NCBI RefSeq assembly: GCF_918797505.1
Contig: NC_092795.1
Location: forward strand, 30,863,131-30,927,130
Source: Bemisia tabaci
Taxonomy: Eukaryota; Arthropoda; Insecta; Hemiptera; Aleyrodidae
DNA: 64,000 nucleotides
Direction of reading: 5' to 3'
This document shows positions 47,936 to 61,100 of this stretch, piece after piece (position 1 is the stretch's first letter; each line of letters begins with the position of its first letter). A model generated the notes under the pieces. The model saw only the letters and a program-made list of their open reading frames with translations. It searched no databases and was not told the origin of the DNA. The position numbers and the translations under genes were made by a program.

Positions 47936-49147
47936 CTAGCTTGCGCTGGTTGAATTTTCCTTGTCTTTTTGCCGATTTTTCTTGCTTTTCTTGCTTCGTT
48001 TTGAGTCGGCTAGTTTCGGCGAACGCTCGAGCAAGAAAAGAGCTTCGTGAAAATCATCAGAGCTCAGATTACTCTCCTGAATATGCAGTACAGAGCTTAA
48101 AGCTCCGTCAGTTGACGATTTCATGAAATGAAACTTTTCCCTATCCCTCTCAGGTTCATTGGCTGATTTTGACTTCTTTTCGCTGTACTTCTTCGGCGAC
48201 TTACTCGGAGTGAGTGGACTTGAACTTCTATGCTTCTTGTCACACTGTTGCGCTGATAATTTCAAGGAGGTATCACCAAAGCTAAGATCCGAGATTTTCT
48301 GACGGGCCGTTGCACTGGTGGCGCAGCTGGACGAATCTAGAAATATTGCTGACGAGGACAAGGGTGTTGATGAGAGAGGGGATGACAAGGGAGGGACTGA
48401 GAGACTGGAAGATCGTAACTGACGACCACTCGACAAGGCCGGAGATTTCGGTTCGGGAGTTCGACTTATCGAAACACCACTGATAAATAGAGTTGGTGAT
48501 TTAGGAATACCAGTTTCAGATTCGTAGTCTACACTATTTGAACCCAGCTGAAGTACTATCTTCTCTGATGCACTTGCATTTGCAAGTCTGCTTGATTTTT
48601 CGGTCGTAATGGAGTCCCGTTCGTGGGGCTTCTCGACAACTTCCGATTCGCTACTTGTAGATTTACCAACTGATTTGATTTTCGCAGTATTTATCTTCAA
48701 ACTTCTGTCCCTTTTATGATAAAAATGGACTCTTGGCTCTGGAACAGTGATTGAAATGCTTTCAGTTGATAAGCTTATTTGCCGCTTGTTCTTTAAACTC
48801 TTGTGTACATACAGATTTTTGGTGCCAATCCAATCCTCAAATGCGTTGTGAATATTCTCACTATCTGTGTGACTCGTATTCGATTCTAGCGATTGATTCT
48901 GTTTAAAGCTGCTAAAAGTTTTCTCAGCTTTTGAGGGATTACTGGCAGCTGGTGGACAAGCTATGTCACTTTGGTTCAAGTTTTGATCGTTTATGTCCAC
49001 AGCTGAAATCTTGCCAATGGTCCCAAGTCGCCTCGGTACGCTTGAAGATGAGGACAGCTGACTCACTTGACTGAGAGAATCCTCTGTTACGGAAGATTTA
49101 AGCTTCTCTGCTTGCTCCTCCAAGCTTGTGCCTAAAATATCACAGAC
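47936..49147 (-). CDS. ANKIB1: ANKIB1 terminal exon (403 aa Ser-rich tail)
   Basis: The last exon opens after TTTTCAG with [19 protein letters not shown] and runs to TAG at 47936-47938. It is dominated by Ser, Pro, Lys and Glu in low-complexity runs (for example [20 protein letters not shown]) and ends in a polybasic segment [16 protein letters not shown]. There is no recognised domain; it is presumably disordered. SP motifs suggest proline-directed phosphorylation sites, which is inference. Confidence 0.9.
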   Translation of the reverse strand, partial: VCDILGTSLEEQAEKLKSSVTEDSLSQVSQLSSSSSVPRRLGTIGKISAVDINDQNLNQSDIACPPAASNPSKAEKTFSSFKQNQSLESNTSHTDSENIHNAFEDWIGTKNLYVHKSLKNKRQISLSTESISITVPEPRVHFYHKRDRSLKINTAKIKSVGKSTSSESEVVEKPHERDSITTEKSSRLANASASEKIVLQLGSNSVDYESETGIPKSPTLFISGVSISRTPEPKSPALSSGRQLRSSSLSVPPLSSPLSSTPLSSSAIFLDSSSCATSATARQKISDLSFGDTSLKLSAQQCDKKHRSSSPLTPSKSPKKYSEKKSKSANEPERDREKFHFMKSSTDGALSSVLHIQESNLSSDDFHEALFLLERSPKLADSKRSKKSKKNRQKDKENSTSAS

Positions 49148-52100
49148 CTGAAAACAAATTTAACAGGGTGAGCTATTACATACAGTAAATAATTAAGAGA
49201 CTTTTTTGGTGGCTGGATAGCAACGAACACTTGCCTTGATTTTCTAGAGGAAAGTCAAGTAACATGCAAAACTGCATTTGAGAAACCATACTTTAAGAAA
49301 GCTTAGAAAATGAATTGAAATAGAAGAAAGACATAGAGAAAGAAAGATCAAATTGGAATATGATTCGCACTGTATACAGCTGAGAGCAGGATTTCAGCAC
49401 TTTTTCAGGTAATTTCAGGGGTTCATGAAAGTAATCTTACGATTCTCCTGAAACTGGGTAAGAAAATGCTAAAAAGGAAAAGTTCAGAGTCTCTGAAAAC
49501 GTATCGGTCAAAATTGAAAAGGATGCATAGTTTAAAGCTCATTTGTTTTATCAGCATTTGAGATTAAAATATTAGGTCATCTAGATGGTTCAAATCGGGA
49601 ATATTTATGAGAGAATTTACCCTATGGTTCTGAGACGATTCACCTGAGAAGTTTCTTACAGGATAAAATATGTGTAATGTTTTTCCACCTAGAAATTTTC
49701 ACCTAAAGTCTTCACGGAAGTGTCTCTCACCTAAAAAAAATTTCGTCTGATACACTAAAAAAATATTTTCCACTTAATATACTCGATTAAGGAATTTCCA
49801 TTTACCCAGCAAGTCATACTTCTGTCTTCCAATATTTTTGGTTTTTCTACCAAGTACCACTTCTACAAGCATCACCTCTGTGTTATTTTGCTCTCTCCAA
49901 TCTCTCCAACTCTCCAATCAAACAGAAAAAAGGCAGATAGTTTTTCCCCACCATGGTCATCCTTCTGACAAGTTGCTTATCCTTGGTCCCAAATGTGGTG
50001 TGGTGTGCGTGCGTGTTGGTGTTAATTTGAATGCACATGCAGCTACATACTGATTCCAGCATATCGGAGGGTAAAAAAAAAGACACGAGCTTCTCTCCTC
50101 AACTTATCTTTTTTAAGATATTCCAATTCTGTGCGCAGATATGAGCTGTTCTTTAGCGAGGTTTTTTGGGTATGTGAGTTATTGTTTTGCGCAAATTAGT
50201 TGATAGTGCATAAAATTCTTTACCAAGAGGTCTTACACATTTTAACTTACCTCAAAATCAGCATTGAAAGAGTCTGAGGTAGTTGTATCCTCAAGCGATG
50301 TCTGAGCTCCACAAACTGCATGTGTGTGACGAGCTGCACGGGAGGAAATGAGTAATCTCCGCACTTCATCTTCTGGACGTTCATCATGACTTGAGTGGTC
50401 CGAGTCTAAATGATAGCTGGAAAATTATTAGCGAAAAAATTAATTGCATGGAGTTCAACTTGAAACTACCTTGGAGTTGGCTGTGATTTCTACAAATTTT
50501 GAAGTTTCTGGTTAAATAGTGGTAAGAATATTCCGGTTAGTTTTTGTTTGAACATACAAGACACACGGTGACAGAGAGATCTTCAAACTGCTTTTTCTAA
50601 AATGAAAAAGGGCTGAAGAAAGATGTATTGTATACTTCCCGTGACTTCCAACTTAAATATTTATTTGTTTCACTATTGGTTTTTTCATCCATTAGATTTT
50701 GGAAATTTGGTGAAAATCTCTCACACGACAATCACCTCATCAAAATTCAGACTGAATACCAAGAGTAGATTGCCGAACATGAACAACAACAAAAAAAAAA
50801 AAATCATTTGATCAGTTCAAGTGCTAAAGCGGTATTACAATACAATAAGAAAAACCGAAGATAAATTAAACACTCCTATACATAGAATTCACCTTGTCAA
50901 AAACCAAGGATTGAATCTGAAAACTGAAGGGAGTAGGGTAAAAGTGTTTTACAAGATAAGAGAAATCATACCAAGATTCTTTGTCACCATTGATCATTAG
51001 TCGACCTCGTCTGAAAATGAGATCCCCTGTAGAATGGGACCGTTTCAAGATGCATGGATCAAAACTATCGGGAAAGTCCTCGGAGTCGTTATAAAGTCCA
51101 GTTTCATGAATGTCACCAATTTTAAACCGACCATCCTCTGCTAAATTTGGTATCTTCCAAGAACTATGAGACAGAAAGTCGCAAACAAAACAATAATTTC
51201 AATACGAGAATAACAAAAAAGCAAGCTTAAGACTGAGGTTTACTTCATCATTAATTTCATGATCACAGAATTTGATTTCTGAGACAAGATGGCTACAGCG
51301 AAATGCAACAGAATCTATTGAAACGAATAAACAGTCACATCGATCTTTCTTGTCTTAAACATTAAGACTTGATAAGACTAAGCTGAAATAGGCTAATCTG
51401 ATGAGCAGTTTGAATGTAAACCTCTGAGTGAACCAATCTATCTATTTCACAGAGATGATTTTAAAAAAACAATGTATATAAAATCAATCAGAACGCTTTG
51501 GTAGATTTTGTTGATTTAAAACTCTTCATGTAGAAAATCTACTTGTAGCATCCAAATAATCAATCAGCTAATGATACTTTTTTCTGTAATCAATAACCAA
51601 TCGATTGTTTGAACTAACTAAAACACAACGATGAGATCATTTAATAAGAGTTTCCACACTGACACCAATCGCACTACTCCATTTCAACTAGGCCTCACTG
51701 TGTCCTAACAACGAAGAAAAAATTTCAACAAATGTCAACTTGTGTGAGCATTTAGCATGAGAAAAAGATGAAAATCACTTCAGATGTATCAATTTTTACT
51801 TACAATAAATGTATTTTTTTGAGAGATTTCAAAATTTTTTTTAGTTTGACGATGTCAAAGCGCGTTCAGATGGTCTGCCGAGCTGCACAGCAGGCTCCGT
51901 TTCAAGCATGTAATTGTTTTCCGAAATTGCTGCACACAGCTAGCGCTAATTGTACTAATCTTATGAAGCCTGCCAAGCAGCCCAACGGGCTGTCTGAGAG
52001 CATCTTGAAATGTATAAGTAAAGGGCAGTTATTCAAAATCAGAAGCCTTGCAATACATATTATTTGATAATATTAAATCAGCAACTAAATATCATCTAAA

Positions 52101-55100
52101 CATACGATGTTTGAATGATAGAAATTTTACCAAAAAATTTCAATAACTTATTGGGAAGGTAGTTTCAAAATGTTTGGATATTCCTCTGTGAAATTCTAAA
52201 ATTTTTCAAAGATGTGGGCTGGAATCCCGCAATATCTTCGAAATTTCTACTACTTTTTAGTAGAAAACAGAATTCAGATCATCACTTTTCAAGAATTCTC
52301 ACAAATTGCTTTCTATACCAAACCTTTACTACAATCCAAAGATCGCAAAAATTGTCATTCTACTAAGTACTAAGGCAAAATTGATGCTATTCTTTTCATG
52401 ATTAGCAATTTATTACCATGATTGTTTATCGTTCCCTTTGCTCGGCCAAACTGAAGACAGTGGGTAAGAGAAATCTGGATGACAACCATTGTTCTGTTTT
52501 CTCTCACTCTGATTCTTGATATCAACAGCAGTGTTTGCTAGACTTTTCAGAAAGTAATCCACGGTGAGATCCTCAGCTGTTTTCTCATAAACAGCAACAA
52601 GATGATTATCTAGTTTCTTATCGTTCTCCCCACATGAGGTGCTACCTGTCACTATCTGCGAATCATTTGTCTCCCGATTGTCAACTACAGCACCTGCAAG
52701 GATCAAAACTTGGTTTAAAAGTTAGAATCGTTATTTGGAATAGTTTTGTTAAAAAAACAGTTATAGATTGAGATCGGTTGATAAATGAAGTTAATATTGG
52801 TTCAAATGTGAGGCAAGAGAGGATGCTGATGGTAAGGTGTATAAAATTTTTTTTAGGTAAATAGCGTAAAAGGAGTTTTCCTTGTTGATTCAATCAGGAA
52901 GCACAAATGAAAGGAGCTGCTCATTTGACCATCCTACGAACTTATAATTGAAATTGATAGACAAAGCGTTAGACTAAGGAGACAAAGAGAAAATAAAGTG
53001 ATCCTATTGGTTGAAACAGGTGGTTCCTACAGACTGAGAGGAAAAAAGATGGACTAACTATAAGGTCTCTTGAGGGTTGCCATTGGTTAGTTTACATACT
53101 TCCTTTGTCCATCGCAACCACCCGTTTTCACCAATGGGAAATCTTCATTTCCCATTCGTCTTCTTGATCTATTGCTTTGTCTATCAATTTCAATAGTCAG
53201 CCTGCAGATCACACAGTCTAAATACTTGCCAATATAAACCGGAAATTAGGTAATGATTCATCTATCGATATTTCCTGCCACATTATTAAGTTTCGTTCTG
53301 ATTGAATCGTATCGTGCAAAAACCGCTGATGTTCATTTTTCCAGTCTTAAGTTTTTTTGGGTTGATAATACTTTTCAGAGTTACATGCAACCATGAAAGT
53401 CATGTTAATACTCGATTTAAGGTTCTCTCAATCCCTGAATGAGTCTCTGCACCACTTTCATGATTGTATCAACTCTTAAAAAGTGTTATGAGCATGAAAA
53501 AAACTAAAAACTAGAAAAATGAACAATTGCGGTCTTCGCACAGCACGATTCAATTGTTGTGTAAAAAATTATGTTGCTTCATTCTTATCAACGAAATTCC
53601 TTGGTTTCTGTGTCTGAACTTCTCAGTTCTTTACAAAGAGTAAAAGAGAAGAAAAACTCAATGAAATCGGCTGAAGTTTGACTCATTCTCTGCAATGTAG
53701 AATTGGAATTAATTTTCCTATTCTTCTTTACTTTAAAAAAAAAAAAAAAGGCTACTTGAGATAGACTATGATTGAATTGTTCTATTCTTAGCTGTTTTTC
53801 CATTAACAGTGATGAGAGTAACAGTAATGATGAGTCTCCTCAAATGAAGTGCTAACTCATAAGAGACTTCGTATGTGCAATAAAAATCACACACTGAAAC
53901 TTTGAGGGATGAAATTTAAAGACATAAATAAATCAAACAAAAAATTATAACTAGTCATTTTACAAATTTGGGCAAATTACCAGACTTACTTTTATTATTC
54001 AGAGAAACATCATCATTTCTGAATAGAGGAAGGCACAAAACATACAAAAGAAAGATAGTTAGAATGACTCATGAAAGTCTTCTGTGAAACATTATTTTTA
54101 AAGGCATACAATAAATATCTAAAATTTCACTGCAAAAGGTAGTTGCTAGCGTGTTGATACTGTTAATTGGCCTCTATAAATAATATTGAGAGTTTGAAAT
54201 AATATTCATGCACCATCAAAGCATCGAAGCAACAGAATTGTGCACTGTCTAATAGGGCAGTGGTCTAAAACTTTGTGCAAATACAGGTATTCAACCTCAA
54301 TGATAAAATTTTGGTGCCTGAAAAAGTTCTCAGCCTGCGGGGCGATTATTGAAATGATATCGACTGTATGTCAGCGCTTTGTCGTGTCGCGCCATCGACT
54401 AAGCCATTGCTTAGTCGATGGCGCGACACGACAAAGCGCTGACATACAGTCGATATCATTTCAATAATCGCCCCGCTGGCGAATGTTTAACACTACCAGA
54501 CACGGCTGATCAGTTGATACTTTACTAAAAAGTTTGGACATAAATTATAGCAACACTTAAAAGGGACAAAAATAAAATAAAGACAGCTTTGTTGTGAAAG
54601 TATGTGACTCAATTTTCTCATAGCTGCAGAAAATATTTGTGAAGGATGTTTTTCATCTCCACATTAAAAATTAATTTATGGTAGGAGAAAAAAAATTACA
54701 TCAAAATGCAAAAATCTTACCCTGCTGATTGCTCAAGTTTTTTCTGTTTCATTTGATCCTCTATCATCTGAAGGTGCGACATTTCAATTGCTATCATCAT
54801 ATCCATGTTATACTTTGCTCTGCCATTGTTAATCAAAGCTACAGAAAAAAAAGAAAAAAAATTGATGGTTATGATAATACAAATAAAGTCTACGCCAAGT
54901 AAGTTTACATACTAGGTGAACTTAGATCCAATTTAGGTACACGGTGTGGTCCAACAAACATTGCTCTTTAAGCCATGGGTACACGCATGACATGCGAGAA
55001 ATTTTGTTTCATTCAATTTTTTACTACTAGAGGCTGTCAATGGGCCGCTATTGGAATGATGCGCTATCATTGAAACAACTTTAATTCAAAAAACGTGACA

Positions 55101-58100
55101 GGGGTGTTAAACTTGATTTATGTTTTTATTCAATGGACCACTAGACAAGGTACGAATTTAAGCAATCTGATACATGTTTCTTAACCAGAATTTCACGTAA
55201 AAAACGATTCACACAACGAAAATTACGGAAACCAACTCCTAACGAAGATATTAACGTTTTTATTTCACATTGGTTACGAGGAATTTGAATTGCCCGCTCA
55301 CAAGAAACTCAAAACTCTACGTGAGTCAAATCGCCCACTACAACGGTTTCAGCAAGCTTCTCAATCGAGCAATGTTCATTTCCCATCATGTGTTGTTCAA
55401 ACTATTAGCAATTTGCTATAACTGAGCCAAAGCGTCAAGATTGAGGTTGCCAGATTTTTATATCGCAGAGACTGTCATGATAACGTTTAGCGCGCGATGT
55501 GAATCACGTAGAGCATTGAGTTTTCATGAGCGGGTGGTTTGAATTCACGCATTAAGAATCATTAAATATCTTCGTAAGGAGTTAATTTCGGTAATTTTCG
55601 TTGTGTGCATCGTGTTTTACGTAAAATTTTGGTTAAGAAACATGTATCAGAATACTGAAATTCGTACCTTATCTAGTGGTCCATTATGATTGAAATTTCA
55701 AGTATGAAATTCAATTGCCATTACCATTAAAATTCGATCACTTGCACACTTCTACACGAGATCCTCTTTTCCAGACATGGCACTTCCAATACGCTTTCTT
55801 AACATTAAACAGTTTATTTTACAAATTCAATGATTTTTGTTCCATGAGAAACTTTTACTTTCATGAATGAAAGTATCTGAAGAATCCAAAACTATTGATA
55901 AATTGTTGTTTATTAAAAAAGCGTTTGTGATTCTTCATTATATGTGAATGCAGTGTAACGTTCAATATATAGTCCGGGCTAGCATTTTCAAGCTGAGAAG
56001 ATGACAACTAGGAATTAGAATAAAATTGAAGTGAAACTGTCGAGAAAAAGAGGACGAAAGTAAAAACTTACAACTGCCATTGGTATCATATTGAGCACAA
56101 ACGAGACTGCAATAATCAGAAAAATTTGCAGATTGATGATTGGCAGAGAGTACTTGCTGACAGCCGATCCACTTGCATTTCTTTTGGACAGCATCTATTG
56201 AAGTTTGTTCCCCTTCCTAGAGAGAGACAAAATGAATTAAAGAGTAGTACCTTTTTTTTCCGTAAAAAGTGCTTAGTAAACAGGGGATTAGAGAACAGAA
56301 AAAATATGTTTAAATTTTCTTCAGTTGGTAATCTCCAGGTACGCCTTTTCTTTGTAGAAAAACAGCTTCATGAATGCTCTTGTAAAAAACAATAACCAAT
56401 TAAAGCACATTAAACCTTAATTTTACTTGAATGTCTTGATTTTATTCACAGTCTCCAATGGTTGATGAGTAGTATTCTCATACATAAAAGTTTTCAGAAA
56501 TCGGTTCCTTTTTCAGTAAACTGCTGAGGAGAGAGGATGGAGGTAAGTTTACTCGCCTCAGTGAGAGTTACCAAAACATAAAAAGAGAAAGACAGAAACA
56601 GACATACCTCTTCCGAGTCTTCAAGGAAATGGTAGATAGTGAGATCATTGTGGGCTCCACTCATTTCTCTAAGCCAGCTCTTCTTTGACTTGAGTTCTCT
56701 CAATGACTCCTTGAGCTCATCCTAAGTAAACAACAATTAAAGCACTAAACACTATGTCATAGACACATAAATGCAATATGCTATTCAAAATCAAAACTAA
56801 AACCTCTGCCAAGCAAAACTTTTTATGCAAAATTCATTCAAGTTCAGAATGTGTCCAAAGAAGTGCAACAATTTATGTACGTAACTAATAAACAGTAGAA
56901 AAATTCTTCACAATGGATATGTCTCGGCTCTTAAACTCCTTGCTTCGAAGAGTGTGCTACTGCCTAGACATTAATATAACACAGATGGATCATCTTGGTT
57001 CGACACATCAACGCAAAACTTTAAACAGATGCAACTTCTTAATTACAAATAAACAACATAATAATTATTGACAAACGCCTCTCATCAATTATCCTTACTT
57101 TCTAATTTTCTGGATGGCGTTTAATGTATGTATAAATAAAAAAAAAAACCCTTCTGGTTTTTTTTTTTTATTTAAGAAATTGCATCATAATATTAACAGC
57201 ATTAATTTTGAGTTCCTTGCAGAATCAGGAGACCGGCTCAACCAATCTATTATCCTCGATTTCATGATTATTTATATTCCAACTTCACAAAGCTTAGCTT
57301 GGCAAATTTGTAAATTTTTTAGGTGTTCTTTAAGCCATATTCGGTTGAGACATATTATGCACAATGGACCCTTCCTAACTGCGGTATAATAATCTCCTTT
57401 TCTAAATTGTTACCATAAGTCACTTATTCTCTGACTCCACAACATTCAGCTTTATCCATACGAGTTAACTCTGTAGAAAATTGGACTTTACAGTTACAGA
57501 ATAAATGAGAACAAAAAATAAGGCACAAAGAGCTTACAACATTCAAGCCGGAACTGACAGTGACAAGACGATGTTTCCTTCGCTTATGAGTGGCTGGCGG
57601 ACTGATATCGGGCGGAATGAGACCTTTACTGACAGCTCGAGTGAATTCGTGTCGTTTCTGTCTGGCCAGACTAGCGGTCTGAACAATTGCTGCTCTTGGT
57701 GTTCGTAAATACGGTCGAGCAACAAGGCCAGAAAGTCGCTCGGTAACTTCTTCTAATTCATTCTGCAGAGAAAGAATAGATTCGGTTAAGTTGAAAATCC
57801 TGGCTATTTTGCTTGGGGATTTGACAAAATGAGAAAGGGTACAAAGTAAATAGAATTTGCTTCTAGTCTCTTCTTTCGAAATATTTACTTCCGAGAAAAC
57901 AGGAAAGTGAGAGACAGAAACAATCGAAAATACCGACTTTTGGCGAGTGTTCTCTTGTGAATCTTGATACTTTGATACTTTTCTGAGACCTAAAGTACTA
58001 AACTCAGTAGGTAGGAGCTTCTGATTAGACATGAGGAAATAAAAAGTTATTGTAATGTTATTGAGCCCAGAAAATAAAATTTTCTCAATGACCACAAGAT

Positions 58101-61100
58101 CGCTCTTACACAACACAAAATGAGATCAACAGTCATGAGCTCTACTGCTGATTTCTCAATCCAGTTCAAATTGAAACAATTTCCAATTTCAGCTTAGAGA
58201 CACTTTATCATATTCTACCTCTCACATTTCTTGAGGTTGGCTCCTGTCAACTGAGAGGAAATAGATCATTTGCATTGATCAAAAACCAGTATTGCCAATA
58301 TCTTACCTGCATCAATTCAAAAATTGTTTTCTTGTAGCCTGTGTCCTCCAGGTAATACCCATACACATATGATCCGCAGAGAACATGCCTAGCTTTTAAC
58401 AATTCCCGGATGGCATCCTCCACAAATTTGGTGGTGCTTGCATCTACTGTGAGAACGAGAAAGAAATTAAAACAGGGAAATTGACGAATTTGACATTATT
58501 CTGACAGAATTGAAAATATTTGTATGAAGCCAAAATTAGAATGTTCCTTCAAAACTCCTGGTCACATTATAGGGCATAAGCAATGTAAAGCATAAGGGTA
58601 GTGATGCAAATTTTCATCTCATCTCTGAAACAGAATCTAATGCTAAATTTACACTCTAATAGTAAAATGCATCTAACTAGCTAATATTTACAACTTTTAA
58701 TTAACAATGATGGAGATAATCTACACCTGTGAATTTCAGCCGCTTCAATGTTTTATGAGTGGTAGTTGCCTGTGTAACGATTCAGTGTGCAATTGAAGAA
58801 GTCACAGGCTTTTGACACAAAATTTCTCAACATTATTGAAGCTCTCCTTTCAATGACATAGGAACAGTTTTTTAAAAATAAAATGAAATATTAAATTGAG
58901 AGTGAGGAGTTCAAATTCAAATGGTGTCGAGGCTCTTACTTTCATTCCTGAAGTTAGCAGCAAGAGTTGCCATCTTTTTCTGAGCAGCTGCTAAAAATGG
59001 TTCTTCCAAATGTCGACTGTTCTCGTGATTTCTGAAGCGAGTATAATAATGTATAAATCTATTGGATTCCATTGTCTGTTCCATAGTCTGTTGGCTCCGA
59101 ACAATGGCCTGAAAATAGGAATTTGCAAGAATGAACCAAAAATAACTATAAAGTGAACCCTTTTCTTAAACATAGTGAGTTTTTCAAAAAGCCAATAGGT
59201 AGGATCCATAATTCCCTTCACAGAAGGTATGAAGTTAATTGATACTGACAAAACAACTCCAAATTAAAAGGGATCTCAGATCTACTTATGGGTATCGAGT
59301 CTCTAAATGAAATTCTGATTTAATAAACAAAGTTTCTAGGGATATAAAATCATCAAAAATCTTGTTGGAATTTTTAAAACTCACTTGTTTTATTTATTGC
59401 TCAAACTTGTTACAAGAACTGCCTGTCTCCTTTTTCAGTGGATCTCTGAAATCAAGGATCTACTGGAGGAAGAGGCAGGTGGTTTCCAAAACGCAACTGA
59501 AGGATAAATAAACATTTAAAAAAAAGGTAAGTTTTAAAAATTCCAACAAGAATATTGATCACTTTTCTTTCACAGTTCATAAATCTTGAAAAAGAAAAAA
59601 AATAGCAAAAGACAGAAAAAAATGAAATTTTAGGTTAGAATAAGATAATCACCTCTGTGATTAGGACATCTTGCTTTTCTTCTGCCTTGCTCATAGCCTC
59701 AAATCTATTACACCTGAAGTATCCACCGGTTGCTGAGCTATGTTTTTTCCAACTTTCTTGGCAAACCCAACAAAAGTCATGCTTGCACTGGAAAACAGAG
59801 GAATGCCAAGATAAATTAATTCAATAAACACAATAGAAAAATAATTTAGTGAATTTAATTGGACTGGATAAATGAAAGACTGCCTCTTGTAATAAATGAT
59901 AAAAGTAGAATTTGATGTAAGTAAGGCCACAAGGACCCCTTGAACTCCAGCGTGTTGTTCATTTTTGTGCCAAGGGAGGAATTACGATCGCATTGATTTT
60001 GGCCCCAGACAGGGGAGAAAGCATCAATAAACAGCGTAAGCTCAAAACAACATTAATCCTGTGAACGATTAATCTTTGTATGTAATGGACTTGTTTGATT
60101 ACAAACAAACTCAAGGTAAGGTAAGATCAAGCAAAACTTTTTTTTATTTGCACCTTCAACCTCTACTTGATTTCTGCTCTGCAATTATTAGTATTTTTCG
60201 TAGTGTTTAATGTCTAAAAAATCTTCAAAAACTAGTGTTAAAAATGTCTCATCTTTCCTTCAGTTTGCTTATCTGATTTGTACCCACCTCTACAGATGAC
60301 ATTTAACATGTGATAAAAAGAGTGTGAAGTTTTGTGAACCGAAACTTCTGTTGTCTGCTGAGGGCACAGGTTTGTTTCCAATGGCTTGCTAGATTTTCAT
60401 CATGATTTTTCCCTGAGCCAGAGGTTTGAGGTGACTTATTCTAATTCAACTATCCATAAATGCAGATTTTTTACTTGCAAATTAATTTTGAAAATTTCTC
60501 ACATAACAATTATTTTGATGAGGAGATATTCCTATAGTACTTGATTCTTAACGTACAAATACCTGTTGGTCCACCATAAAATAAAACTCTTCTTTCGTGG
60601 ATAATAATTTACCTTGTAACATTTTATATGATTACATCCTTCATTTTTTTGGATGGGTGATTTGCAGTTTGGGCAGGGTTTTGAATTGGTTACAAGCCAA
60701 AGGCAATTTGCAGCATCTTCACTTTCGTTGCAGTAGGTTTGGAGTCTTTCTGGCTTGATCTCAGCGATTTTTTCCTGCCACCGTTTCCATTGACTGCACT
60801 CACTGGGGGCATGTGCTTCGCCCAAACAATCCCTGTAATAAAATACAAAAGGTGAGATGAGGGAAACAAATTAATATAAATTTGCTACTGGTCATAAATG
60901 GTTATTGGTAAATGCTAAAGGCATTGATTGGAAATTATAAGCAATTTTCAATTGGTTACCCAAGAGATGTCTCTGTGTGAACACGTTTCAAGGTATTGAT
61001 GACATATGACAAAGGTGATTGTCACTTGGTATCGGTTGAATGGAAAAAAGGTTGAAATGGAGCCCTTGCATGCCACAGGGATTTATAATTTAAGTACTTT

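Noticed and set aside
57424..58116. 230-codon minus-strand frame taken as a single coding unit
   Set aside because: Only 57538-57762 is exon. The N-terminal half runs through intron and the C-terminal end past the GTAAGC donor; homology to ANKIB1 stops at those borders.
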